Source: Avanaerovorax sp964442135 (lineage in GTDB: Bacteria > Bacillota > Clostridia > Peptostreptococcales > Anaerovoracaceae). From it: DNA of 28,998 nt. The notes under the pieces were generated by a model. It did not search any database and was not told where the DNA came from. It saw only the letters and a program-made list of their open reading frames with translations. The stretch is from NCBI GenBank assembly GCA_964442135.1, contig CAYTYN010000017.1, positions 1 through 28,998 on the forward strand, written 5' to 3'. Shown here one piece after another: positions 1 to 6,582 of this stretch (within the stretch, counting starts at the first letter, position 1; every line of letters starts with the position of its first letter). Both the position numbers and the translations under genes were made by a program.

Positions 1-492
1 TCCTCAACAGGCTCTGACGACGGCGACGGCTCCTCTACAGGCTCTGAGGACGGCGTCGGCTCCTCTACAGGCTCTGAGGACGGCGACGGCTCCTCTACAG
101 GCTCTGAAGACGGCGACGGTTCCTCTACAGGCTCTGAGGACGGCGACGGTTCCTCTACAGGCTCTGACGACAGCGACGGTTCCTCTACAGGCTCTGACGA
201 CGGCGACGATTCCTCTACAGGCTCTGAGGACGGCGACNNNNNNNNNNNNNNNNNNNNNNNNNNNNNNNNNNNNNNNNNNNNNNNNNNNNNNNNNNNNNNN
301 NNNNNNNNNNNNNNNNNNNNNNNNNNNNNNNNNNNNNGATTCTACAGGCTCTGACGACGGCGACGATTCTACAGGCTCTGACGACGGCGACGATTCTACA
401 GGCTCTGACGACGGCGACGGTTCCTCTACAGGCTCTGACGACGGCGACGGTTCCTCTACAGGCTCTGATGACGGCGACGATTCCTCTACAGG
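1..492 (+). repeat. 30-bp / 27-bp tandem repeat array inside the surface protein gene
   Basis: Before the gap there are seven full 30-bp units (1-210) and most of an eighth (211-237), each encoding SSTGS(D/E)DG(D/V)(G/D). After the gap come three 27-bp units (338-364, 365-391, 392-418) with one Ser codon fewer (DSTGSDDGD), two 30-bp units (419-448, 449-478) and a degenerate edge to about 492. Units are nearly identical in DNA sequence, which explains the assembly break. Copy number probably varies between strains by slippage or unequal recombination (inference). Confidence 0.9.
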
Positions 493-679
493 GACAACGT
501 CCTCGGATACCTCCGATACCGTAACCACCACAGGCTCCGATACTTCGACCGGTGATAGCGCTTCCCCGCAGACCGGCGATGACAGCGACATCGCCCTTTG
601 GGTTGTCCTCATGCTGGCTACGGGTGCAGGAGTGACCGGCATTGTCCTTTACAGCCGAAAAAAGAAATACAGCAGATAA
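1..679 (+). CDS. Sortase-anchored Asp/Gly/Ser/Thr-repeat surface protein, 3' part (5' end outside window)
   Basis: Read on the plus strand, the tract encodes repeats of the type SSTGSDDGDG, then a Thr/Ser/Asp-rich stretch, then SPQTGDD, a hydrophobic segment (IALWVVLMLATGAGVTGIVL) and the charged tail YSRKKKYSR before TAA at 677-679. That order of LPXTG-like motif, membrane span and basic tail is the classic cell-wall sorting signal, so sortase should cleave between T and G and link the protein to peptidoglycan. The acidic repeat tract is probably a wall-spanning stalk, with the functional domain upstream of the window. Codons run in frame 1 before the N gap and frame 2 after it, so the 100-N gap is a placeholder whose true length must be a multiple of three. 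A long opposite-strand ORF over the same tract is a repeat artefact. Gene identity beyond the anchor is unknown. Confidence 0.88.
   Translation, partial: PQQALTTATAPLQALRTASAPLQALRTATAPLQALKTATVPLQALRTATVPLQALTTATVPLQALTTATIPLQALRTAXXXXXXXXXXXXXXXXXXXXXXXXXXXXXXXXXXDSTGSDDGDDSTGSDDGDDSTGSDDGDGSSTGSDDGDGSSTGSDDGDDSSTGTTSSDTSDTVTTTGSDTSTGDSASPQTGDDSDIALWVVLMLATGAGVTGIVLYSRKKKYSR
238..337. other. Assembly gap (100 N)
   Basis: Exactly 100 unknown bases lie inside the tandem repeat. The round number and the frame mismatch across it show this is a scaffold placeholder, not a measured length. Confidence 0.97.
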
Positions 680-694
680 TCCCTAATAACCCTT

Positions 695-735
695 AAAAAT
701 CGTCCTGCGGTATCTAAACCCGCAGGACGATTTTT
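695..735 (+). terminator. Rho-independent terminator after the surface protein gene
   Basis: A perfect 16-bp stem (695-710 with 720-735) with a 9-nt loop lies 15 bp after the stop codon. The stem base is A5/T5, so it provides the U-tract on the plus strand and could also work in reverse. Confidence 0.88.
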
Positions 736-794
736 CAGCACAGCCGTAAAGCGCTCCGAAAGCCTTGACAAATATTTATTCTATCCGATATAAC

Positions 795-842
795 AAAAAA
801 GTCTCAGAACAGAAACCCTTCTTCTGGTCTGAGACTTTTTTT
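795..842 (-). terminator. Terminator of the serine hydrolase transcription unit
   Basis: The arms gtctcaga (801-808) and tctgagac (828-835), continued by the inner pair cagaa/ttctg, are flanked by A6 and T7. It lies just after the minus-strand stop at 865 and, with the previous hairpin, insulates two convergent genes. Confidence 0.82.
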
Positions 843-864
843 CACCTCTGATATTCCGCCATCC

Positions 865-1686
865 TTAAAAGCCTTTCATCCCGTACTTAGGCAGCAGCTT
901 CGGATCTATGGAAGCCGCCAGATCGTAGGTGGTCCTCCTTATAAAATCCTCGAAAAACGGTACATCTGACCCGTATGAAGCGAAACAGGCAAAGAAAGGC
1001 TCCCTCACGTAGACTATCCCCACGTCGTGGGTTATGTCGTCATCTTCACCTGTCTTGTGGGCTATAGGAAATCCTACCGGAAGGTTCCCTCCCATCTTAT
1101 GAAATACCTGCTGAAGGAGCAGCAGCTCCTCCATATACCGAGAGGCTTCATTGCTTATGAAGGTTCCGGCGTATATCCTTTCAAACATGGAACACATCTC
1201 GGAGGGAACGAAATAATTCTCGATACCCGCCATTTTCCCTTCACTGTCGTAGTACGCACGGTTGAACTGAGTTCCCTTAAATCCCAGCTCTTTAAAGAGG
1301 TCGGCTGTCCTTTCCCTTCCGCAGTGATTATAGATGGCGTTGGCCGCAGTGTTATCGCTTATCACTATCATGAATCGGCAAAGAGTTTCCACGTCCAAAG
1401 TTACATTTCCATCTTCATCTCCGGTCATGTGCTGCACCACCCCGCACCCTGGAACCTTTTCTTCGTCGGTTATGGTTATCTTCTCCCGAAAGCCCGTCTC
1501 CCCTCTCTCCTTCATGAGCATCACGGCGCCCAGAAGGGGAGCCTTCACAACGCTTGCGGCGGGAAAGCTCTCGTCTTCGTTGTATCCGAATTGCTCTCCC
1601 GTAACCAGATTTTTGTAGCAGAAGCCAACCTTCCCGTCCATCTCTTTGAGACTGTCGAGAATTTTTTCTTTAAGTCTGTTTTCCAT
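865..1686 (-). CDS. Class A beta-lactamase-like serine hydrolase, no signal peptide
   Basis: The protein (273 aa from the chosen ATG) has the penicilloyl serine transferase motifs in order: SVVK (S45-K48, nucleophile and general base), SDN (110-112) and KTG (211-213), placing it in the Beta-lactamase2/class A fold. There is no signal peptide or membrane segment at the N-terminus, so it looks cytoplasmic, unlike secreted beta-lactamases. I cannot find the omega-loop E-x-x-L-N that supplies the deacylating Glu166 in true class A enzymes; the region before the VPSEM segment reads YYDSEGKMAG. Antibiotic resistance is therefore not safely inferred. A TTG at 1704 overlaps the upstream stop, but the ATG at 1686 is the likelier start; neither has a strong ribosome site, so translation is probably coupled to the preceding gene. 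A cell-wall or peptide-directed hydrolase is an alternative role. Confidence 0.85.
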   Translation of the reverse strand: MENRLKEKILDSLKEMDGKVGFCYKNLVTGEQFGYNEDESFPAASVVKAPLLGAVMLMKERGETGFREKITITDEEKVPGCGVVQHMTGDEDGNVTLDVETLCRFMIVISDNTAANAIYNHCGRERTADLFKELGFKGTQFNRAYYDSEGKMAGIENYFVPSEMCSMFERIYAGTFISNEASRYMEELLLLQQVFHKMGGNLPVGFPIAHKTGEDDDITHDVGIVYVREPFFACFASYGSDVPFFEDFIRRTTYDLAASIDPKLLPKYGMKGF

Positions 1687-1700
1687 TTTAAAGCTTATGA

Positions 1701-2582
1701 TCAAATAAAGAACTTATTTTCCAGCTTTATAGTGCAGCTATCTAGGAGCATCTGTCTGTGGGATAAATAATCCTCGTCGTCGAAGTATTTAGCTCCCCTG
1801 CTACAGTATTTGACACATGCCTGGCATTTTATACAAACTCCGCTCACATCGCTGAAGTCGGTTCTGCTTATGGAACCCATCGGACAGACGTCGGCGCAGG
1901 TTCCGCAATTATTGCAGAGCTTCTCTCCGGTCTTCGGCTTCGCCTTCAGGAAAACAGCCGGCTTACCGTCAGCTCGCAGGGGAGTATAATATGGTCCGGC
2001 AGGACTGCTTCCCGGAAGGAACAGGGCGTTGTAATATCTGCTTATATCATTGGCCCCTTCCTCACCTCCGCCGACGGATACGTACATACTGTCTCCGCTG
2101 TAGTTTATCAGCTTGTCCGCCACATCTGAGGCGAATCCGGCAATTTCAGCCATGTCTCCTTCGTCAGGCCGTCCCTTCCCCAGCTCCTCGGCAAAGGCGT
2201 GCTCTCCCACCACTGCCGCAGCGCTGACGGGAAAAAAATTATTATCGATGGCCAAATCCCTCATTTCAGTCATGGCATCTCCGAAGCTTCTGTTTCCAAA
2301 GCAGCATACCAATACCATCTTAGTGTTGTTTCCCTTTATGTAGTCACAGACAAAGGGTCTGATCTTGTTGGGTATCCTTCCCGCGTACACCGGAAGTCCC
2401 AGAACGACCAGATCTCCCGCCCCGTAATCTCTCAGATATCCCCTGTTATCCGGAAGGGTAAAATCCCATGAGCTGTATTCTGCTCCCATTTTCTCCGCCA
2501 CATCTCTGCCTATAGCCTCACAAACTCTCTTTACGTTGCCCGTAGGACTGAAATACAGCGATTCGACCCGTTCAATTATCAT
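1701..2582 (-). CDS. Flavodoxin-like / 2x[4Fe-4S] ferredoxin fusion (EFR1-type)
   Basis: Residues about 1-160 form a flavodoxin-like domain: the start MIIERVESLYFSPTGNVK has the S-P-T-G-N FMN-phosphate loop, followed by LVVLGLPVYAGRIPNK. Residues about 220-265 hold two ferredoxin clusters, CNNCGTCADVCP and CIKCQACVKYC, each the Cx2Cx2Cx3C pattern of a [4Fe-4S] site. The combination matches the EFR1-type ferredoxin family common in anaerobic Clostridia; it should carry electrons between FMN and iron-sulphur clusters in the cytoplasm, but partner enzymes are unknown. Start ATG 2582 is preceded by ggaggagg at good spacing. Its stop overlaps the TTG codon preceding the serine hydrolase, so the two are likely cotranscribed. 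No oxidoreductase partner lies next to it. Confidence 0.87.
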   Translation of the reverse strand: MIIERVESLYFSPTGNVKRVCEAIGRDVAEKMGAEYSSWDFTLPDNRGYLRDYGAGDLVVLGLPVYAGRIPNKIRPFVCDYIKGNNTKMVLVCCFGNRSFGDAMTEMRDLAIDNNFFPVSAAAVVGEHAFAEELGKGRPDEGDMAEIAGFASDVADKLINYSGDSMYVSVGGGEEGANDISRYYNALFLPGSSPAGPYYTPLRADGKPAVFLKAKPKTGEKLCNNCGTCADVCPMGSISRTDFSDVSGVCIKCQACVKYCSRGAKYFDDEDYLSHRQMLLDSCTIKLENKFFI

Positions 2583-2654
2583 CGTAGGTTCCTCCTCCGA
2601 TCATCCTCCTGAAATAAATGCTTACCCCCTTGGCTACCTATGCCTAAACAGCAC

Positions 2655-2685
2655 CAATGCCCTGAAAGCTGTCTTCAGGGCATTG
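2655..2685 (-). terminator. Stem-loop after carD (weak terminator or processing site)
   Basis: A perfect 12-bp stem (caatgccctgaa 2655-2666 with 2674-2685) and 7-nt loop lie just after the stop at 2704. On the minus strand it is followed by GTGCTGTTTAG rather than a clean U-tract, so read-through into the ferredoxin gene is possible. Confidence 0.55.
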
Positions 2686-2703
2686 CAACCAAAACCGCAT
2701 CGG

Positions 2704-3213
2704 CTAAGAAGCGTCCTCTGTCATCTTTCGATGTACGAATTCTTCTACGTCGGCTCTGCTCCTGTTCAGAGCCACCGCGAACTCACCGTAGAGCAGATCC
2801 TCCGCTCTCTTCATAAACCTCTTATCTATCTGTCCCAGCTTCTTATTATGGCTGAGAGCCTCCAGCATCTTAAGATATATGGATTTCGCCATGGCCAGCA
2901 TCTCATGGCAGTTGTGGGTATCTAGGACGTTCTGATACCTCTGGGAAAGCTGCTGCATACTGCCGCCTTTGTAGGATTTAACCGCCATGGACGGTATCTC
3001 ATCTATCAAGGCCATGACCTCGTCAGCGGAAAGCACCGGTCTCATATACACGCTGCCGTTATCAGTCGGCGCATATATGATACCGCTCTGATAGATCGGA
3101 TCAAGAAAATAGTATAGACGATTCCCATCCGGTATGAAATCCGGATGACCGATAGCAGCCACTCTGCACACACCTGTTCCGCCATACATGACTAATTCGT
3201 CTATATGATACAT
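2704..3213 (-). CDS. CarD/CdnL-family RNA polymerase-binding regulator
   Basis: The 169-aa protein opens with MYHIDELVMYGGTGVCRV, the typical start of the CarD/TRCF RNA polymerase interaction domain (about residues 1-60), with the family's YYFLDPIY strand following. Residues about 75-165 are helical and match the C-terminal DNA-binding helical domain of CdnL/CarD-type proteins. Members bind the RNA polymerase beta subunit and stabilise open promoter complexes, so this is a global transcription modulator. Ribosome site aaaggag sits well in front of ATG 3213. It has its own promoter at 3331-3360 giving a leader of roughly 110 nt. The length is normal for the family; no oddity seen. Confidence 0.9.
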   Translation of the reverse strand: MYHIDELVMYGGTGVCRVAAIGHPDFIPDGNRLYYFLDPIYQSGIIYAPTDNGSVYMRPVLSADEVMALIDEIPSMAVKSYKGGSMQQLSQRYQNVLDTHNCHEMLAMAKSIYLKMLEALSHNKKLGQIDKRFMKRAEDLLYGEFAVALNRSRADVEEFVHRKMTEDAS

Positions 3214-3283
3214 CTATAAACCCGACTCCTTTCCACAGTGTTATGGCTCAGACCTGATCCGATCTGACCTTCTGAAGTTTCTC

Positions 3284-3312
3284 TTGCTTTACGCAAATAA
3301 ACCTGCTATAAT
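3284..3312 (+). promoter_or_regulatory. Plus-strand sigma-A promoter facing the carD promoter
   Basis: TTGCTT (3284-3289), 17-bp spacer, TATAAT (3307-3312). The predicted start near 3319 points right into a region with no intact plus-strand gene and across the carD promoter. Confidence 0.6.
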
Positions 3313-3336
3313 GAACGATTTATCATCGTCATTATA
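3307..3336. promoter_or_regulatory. Palindrome joining two opposed -10 boxes
   Basis: Left arm 3307-3319 and right arm 3325-3336 are inverted copies differing only by one extra A in the left arm. Each arm begins with the TATAAT of one of the two opposed promoters and continues through ATGA-CGAT, so the similarity goes beyond the -10 boxes. It could be an operator or an RNA hairpin at the 5' ends of both transcripts. Confidence 0.5.
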
Positions 3337-3360
3337 CCACATATCCAAGTATAAATGTAA
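3331..3360 (-). promoter_or_regulatory. Promoter of carD
   Basis: On the minus strand TTACAT (3355-3360), an 18-bp spacer and TATAAT (3331-3336). Predicted start near 3324. Confidence 0.6.
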
Positions 3361-3403
3361 CCCTCAAAAAATTATAAATACTGTTTTCACCTCCGAACCA
3401 TCA

Positions 3404-3645
3404 ATCATGACCACCGGCTAAGCCGGTGGTTTGTCATTGCCCCTATAAGGGGCCTTCTCTTGCAGCGTCTTAAGACGCGCCGAAAGTTCCTCCAACCGCA
3501 TCTCCTTCTCAGGTGAACCTAAAGGTTCTGCCCTTTCCCACGCTTACTTATTTACTTTCTCTCCTGTGAATGGGTCTATGTATTCCTTCAGGCTTATCCG
3601 GTCATTTGCAATATCTTCCTGTAGCTGATTTCGTACATATTCCGA
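3404..3645 (-). mobile_element. Remnant of an IS200/IS605-family element (right end plus tnpA tail)
   Basis: The segment holds the last 33 codons of an IS200 transposase (3544-3645) followed, in minus-strand order, by four hairpins: gaacc/ggttc (3515-3528), the palindrome gcgtcttaagacgc (3465-3478), gcccc/ggggc (3439-3453) and accaccggc/gccggtggt (3410-3430). Subterminal hairpins of the last type are the recognition sites of Y1 transposases. The other end and the catalytic part of the transposase are missing, so it cannot move alone. The exact outer boundary is not visible, because this family makes no target duplication. Confidence 0.72.
3544..3645 (-). pseudogene. tnpA: IS200 Y1 transposase (tnpA), C-terminal fragment
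   Basis: Minus-strand reading gives SEYVRNQLQEDI then ANDRISLKEYIDPFTGEKVN and K before TAA at 3544-3546. From memory this matches the C-terminus of clostridial IS200 TnpA proteins (YIxNQLxEDxxxDQISLKEYIDPFTGE). Similarity stops abruptly at 3645, where a 15-bp inverted repeat begins; further upstream the frame soon reaches a stop and no HUH or catalytic Tyr motif is seen. About 33 of an expected 140-155 residues remain. Confidence 0.75.
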
Positions 3646-3800
3646 AGTTTGGCTTTTTCTGCATATTCTCAGGTGAAAGCCAATAAAGAATTGCTGTAGA
3701 ATGGTAACGCAGGCTATTTTTACCAGTTCATGGCTGCCTTTCAGTCATTTTCAGCTGTTAGTTTGCAATTTTGTTTGGCTTCTTTAGAAAAAGCCAAACT
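3646..3800. repeat. 15-bp perfect inverted repeat bounding about 125 bp
   Basis: Bases 3646-3660 (agtttggctttttct) are the exact reverse complement of 3786-3800. A third copy of the core at 3773-3781 pairs locally with 3791-3799 as a small hairpin. The left repeat begins exactly where transposase similarity ends, so the segment may be a small insertion or the scar of a rearrangement that truncated tnpA. Confidence 0.55.
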
Positions 3801-4010
3801 CCTTTCCCGATATAGCGTTCACCTGCCTCTTTCGTTATACGCGAATGTGCAGATAGCAAGATAGCAGTCATGCTTTTCCCTTTAACCCGGCGGATTCACG
3901 GCCTGCCCATGTTAAACCCGCCTCCCGCCGGACATTGATCGGCCATCCGCCGAGAGGGGTTTGCCCTTCTCACCGGCATCTGCTCGAAACCGCCGCTAAA
4001 AGCCACAACA
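3801..4010. other. No recognisable gene
   Basis: Nothing supportable was found here on either strand. A minus-strand ORF covering it (3896-4147) lacks a ribosome site, is low in complexity and overlaps the J-protein terminator and gene end. With 3214-3800 this makes an 851-bp stretch without an intact gene. Confidence 0.6.
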
Positions 4011-4015
4011 ACAAC

Positions 4016-4046
4016 AAAAGACCGCACGAAAACGCCGCGGTCTTTT
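4016..4046 (-). terminator. Terminator of the pot / DUF5685 / J-protein run
   Basis: The stem aaaagaccgc (4016-4025) with gcggtctttt (4037-4046) and an 11-nt loop lies 19 bp after the J-protein stop. On the minus strand it ends in TTTTGTTGTTGTTG. Confidence 0.8.
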
Positions 4047-4064
4047 AATATCAATCTCTCATTT

Positions 4065-4682
4065 CTACCAGCATGGAGAAATACAGCTGGAACACAGGTA
4101 TATGGTACAGCAGGTGGAGCAGATGTCGTTAGACGAACCATACCCACCGGCGGCAGAACGGTTCCTGTACATGGAACCCGCCCCCGCCATCTGCTGATAC
4201 ACCTGACGATACTCCATGTTATTAGGATCCATATCTATGGCCTGACGGATGTTGCTCATAGCGTCATCAATCCATCCCTTTTTATAGGATATTATCCCGC
4301 TGAGGAAAAACCATTCCGCATTCCTGTTGGACGAGTTTATGAGCATCCGCTCAGCTCCGCTTATATCTCCTCTGTCTATAGCCTGGCGGACAGCGTAATA
4401 GTCGGTTCCTCCGCTGCCTCCGTTGGAATACCCGGAGGAATAGGAGTAAGTGCTCCCGCCTCCGCTGTATGAGTAGGAAGAGGACCCTCCCTTCTGCATA
4501 CTCTTCATGATCTGATCGTAGGCCTCATTTATCTCCTGAAGCTTCTCCTCCGCCAGATCAGCGAGAGGGTTATCCTGATATTTATCCGGATGATACTTCT
4601 TTACCAGCTCTTTATATGCTGCTTTTACTTCGGCTTCATCGGCGCCCGGCTTAATGCCAAGCACTTCATAAGGATTATTCAT
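4065..4682 (-). CDS. J-domain protein with TPR-like region and Cys-rich tail
   Basis: Residues 1-65 are a DnaJ domain with the HPD motif at 31-33 (KKYHPDKY), which stimulates the ATPase of DnaK-type Hsp70. Residues 66-95 are a Ser/Gly/Tyr linker. Residues about 96-165 resemble a TPR pair (AVRQAIDRGDISGAERML; AMSNIRQAIDMDPNN). The last 20 residues, DICSTCCTIYLCSSCISPCW, carry six cysteines, which suggests metal or cluster binding or membrane/partner contact. The zinc-finger and peptide-binding domains of true DnaJ are missing, so this is a type III J-protein that should target Hsp70 to particular clients. The start overlaps the end of the DUF5685 gene by 8 bp, so the pair is translationally coupled. 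The client is unknown; the coupling makes the DUF5685 protein a candidate. Confidence 0.87.
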   Translation of the reverse strand: MNNPYEVLGIKPGADEAEVKAAYKELVKKYHPDKYQDNPLADLAEEKLQEINEAYDQIMKSMQKGGSSSYSYSGGGSTYSYSSGYSNGGSGGTDYYAVRQAIDRGDISGAERMLINSSNRNAEWFFLSGIISYKKGWIDDAMSNIRQAIDMDPNNMEYRQVYQQMAGAGSMYRNRSAAGGYGSSNDICSTCCTIYLCSSCISPCW

Positions 4683-5514
4683 CTATGGGGATATTCCTTT
4701 CTGCGAGCACTTCGTCGGTTCTCCTTCTAAGTCCTAGAAGGGTTATATTATCAATTATTCCGCGGTTGCGCTTAATGTCGAGAAGATCCGCGGCATTAAC
4801 CGCCTCCGCTAAATAATTATATAATACCTGACCGATTCCTGCAATGGAATTCTTGCGATAAATGAATGGATTATATGTGTTTTCCCTCATATCGTCCTCG
4901 TAGTCATCCAGGGCGTCTATGACGTATATCCACCTTCCCAGGGCTCTGGCAAAAACCGCCAATACCCTTTTCGATACGGGATCCGTGTCATACCCGGTGA
5001 ATATGAGCTCCATAATGTCGGCAAAGGCGTCAGCCGTACAGTCCAGGCTTCCGCTGTGCCTCCCTTCGGCTTCACCGAGCCTTGCAAGGGCGCTCTTTAT
5101 ATCCTCGCACATACGAGGATACCTCTTCTTCAGCTTCCTGTACGCCCTGAAAAGAGCGGCGCAGCCTGCGGTACCTGTCAATTTCTTCTCATCCCGCCTG
5201 TCGTCGTCGAACTTATGGTATGCCAATATGAGCATGACGTCAGCGGCATAGTCTACGGCAGCGCTTTCCCTTATCACAGGCTTTCTCATGAGGTGATGAG
5301 CTATGCAGTGCTCCATGTTCAATTCCTCTCTATCCCCTGTCTCCAGGGACGCCAGCAGAATGGCGAGAAAGACAGCGTCATAGCTGAGAGAAAATCTGGG
5401 TATCTGGCCGAACCGCCTGCCTATGGATTTACAGATACCGCAGTAGTACCCGTTATACACATCCATTTCCCGAACCTTTAGCTCTCCACGCTCTACCGTC
5501 ACATATCCGAACAT
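4675..5514 (-). CDS. DUF5685 family protein
   Basis: The start MFGYVTVERGELKVREMD and the following YNGYYCGICKSIG match the DUF5685 family of Clostridia, often found beside a J-domain gene. Visible features are a CxxC near residue 25, an HCIAHH motif near residue 75, and an acidic DALDDYEDD motif near residue 205 in an all-helical context. The acidic motif recalls the metal-binding Asp clusters of all-alpha isoprenoid synthase-like folds, but this is only a resemblance. Cys and His motifs suggest a metal site (inference). ATG 5514 is 3 bp after the potD stop with only a weak ribosome site, so translation probably depends on the pot transcript. No membrane segment is evident. Function unknown. 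Confidence 0.82.
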   Translation of the reverse strand: MFGYVTVERGELKVREMDVYNGYYCGICKSIGRRFGQIPRFSLSYDAVFLAILLASLETGDREELNMEHCIAHHLMRKPVIRESAAVDYAADVMLILAYHKFDDDRRDEKKLTGTAGCAALFRAYRKLKKRYPRMCEDIKSALARLGEAEGRHSGSLDCTADAFADIMELIFTGYDTDPVSKRVLAVFARALGRWIYVIDALDDYEDDMRENTYNPFIYRKNSIAGIGQVLYNYLAEAVNAADLLDIKRNRGIIDNITLLGLRRRTDEVLAERNIPIDE

Positions 5515-5517
5515 GGC

Positions 5518-6582
5518 CTATTCTGCCTTGAATCCCTTCCAGTACTGACTGTACATATCGTCGCCGTCAGTTCCCAGGTTCTTGAGCGCTTCGCATTTTT
5601 CCAGGACGTCCTCCGACGGAAACAGATACTCAAGCTTTTTATCGTCCCCTTCCAGCAGCTCCATGACTCCCACGTTAGGTATGGAATAAGTCAGATACTC
5701 GTAGTTGGTCACTGCCGTATCCCTGTCCAGCATGAAATTGATCCACGCCTCGGCGTTTTCCTTGTTCTCCGCAGTTGCAGGTATGGCCCACATGTCCAGA
5801 AATTCCTCGCTTCCCTCCTCGGGGATTACGAATTCAAGATCAGGGTTCAGCTCCTGACTGTAGAGTATCTCACCGTTCCATACTACCGCTATACTGGCGG
5901 AGCCTCCTATAACCATATCTCTGGCGGAGTCGTTGGCGTATTTGTATACCAGCGATTTCTGCTCCTTCAGGTATTCGATGGCATCGGAAAGCTCCTCCTC
6001 ATCCAAGGTGTTTATGGAATAGCCCTTCGCCTTGAGAGCCACGGCGATGGTGTCTCTCAGGCTGTCCGGCATTACGATCTGCCCGCTGTACTGCTCATCC
6101 CAAAGATCGTTCCACGAGGTTATAGAGCCTTCGGGAATATCCGCCGTGTTATACATTATGCCCAGAGTTCCCCATGTATGAGGTACGCTGTACACATTGC
6201 CAGGGTCAAAATCCTCAGCTATCTCCATGTATTTAGAATCTATATTCTCTATGTTAGGGATGTTATCTTTATCCAGCTCAGCCAAAAGACCTTCCTCTAT
6301 CATCTTTTCTATCATGTAATCCGACGCGCATATGACGTCGTAGCTAACCGAATTATTGAATATCACAGGATACATTTCCTCGTTAGTATCGAAGGTGTCC
6401 AGGATTACGGAAATACCGGTTTCACTTTCAAACTCATCAATCAGGTCCATGTCGATGTAGTCGCCGAAACAGTAAACCCTCACTTCTCCGTTTTCTCCTC
6501 CCGAACCGCTTCCGCAGGACGAAAGGCTGAATGCCGCCGTAATACACATAAGTATGGATAGGGTTAACGCAATCTTTCTCAT
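5518..6582 (-). CDS. potD: Spermidine/putrescine ABC transporter, substrate-binding lipoprotein
   Basis: Residues 1-22 are a lipoprotein signal peptide ending in LSSC with lipid-bearing Cys23. The mature protein is a family 1 periplasmic-binding-type fold: VRVYCFGDYIDMDLIDEFE at the start, VPHTWGTLGIMYN mid-protein, and the WAIPATAENKENAEAWINFM segment typical of PotD/PotF. It binds polyamine at the cell surface and delivers it to PotBC. ATG 6582 overlaps the potC stop by 1 bp (TGATG), with aaggagcgag upstream; a TTG one codon earlier is disfavoured. Length (354 aa) is normal. Spermidine versus putrescine preference cannot be read by eye. Confidence 0.93.
   Translation of the reverse strand: MRKIALTLSILMCITAAFSLSSCGSGSGGENGEVRVYCFGDYIDMDLIDEFESETGISVILDTFDTNEEMYPVIFNNSVSYDVICASDYMIEKMIEEGLLAELDKDNIPNIENIDSKYMEIAEDFDPGNVYSVPHTWGTLGIMYNTADIPEGSITSWNDLWDEQYSGQIVMPDSLRDTIAVALKAKGYSINTLDEEELSDAIEYLKEQKSLVYKYANDSARDMVIGGSASIAVVWNGEILYSQELNPDLEFVIPEEGSEEFLDMWAIPATAENKENAEAWINFMLDRDTAVTNYEYLTYSIPNVGVMELLEGDDKKLEYLFPSEDVLEKCEALKNLGTDGDDMYSQYWKGFKAE

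Noticed and set aside
4..642. Minus-strand ORF rich in Pro/Ser/Glu repeats
   Set aside because: It is the antisense of the surface protein repeat; the plus strand carries a full sorting signal and terminator, and the minus ORF has no ribosome site or recognisable ends.
3410..3453. Hairpin pair considered as a transcription terminator
   Set aside because: No U-tract follows on either strand; the accaccggc/gccggtggt type with an adjacent transposase tail fits an IS200 end better.
3896..4147. Minus-strand ORF of 83 codons after the J-protein
   Set aside because: It overlaps the J-protein C-terminus and its terminator, has no ribosome site and shows no family features.
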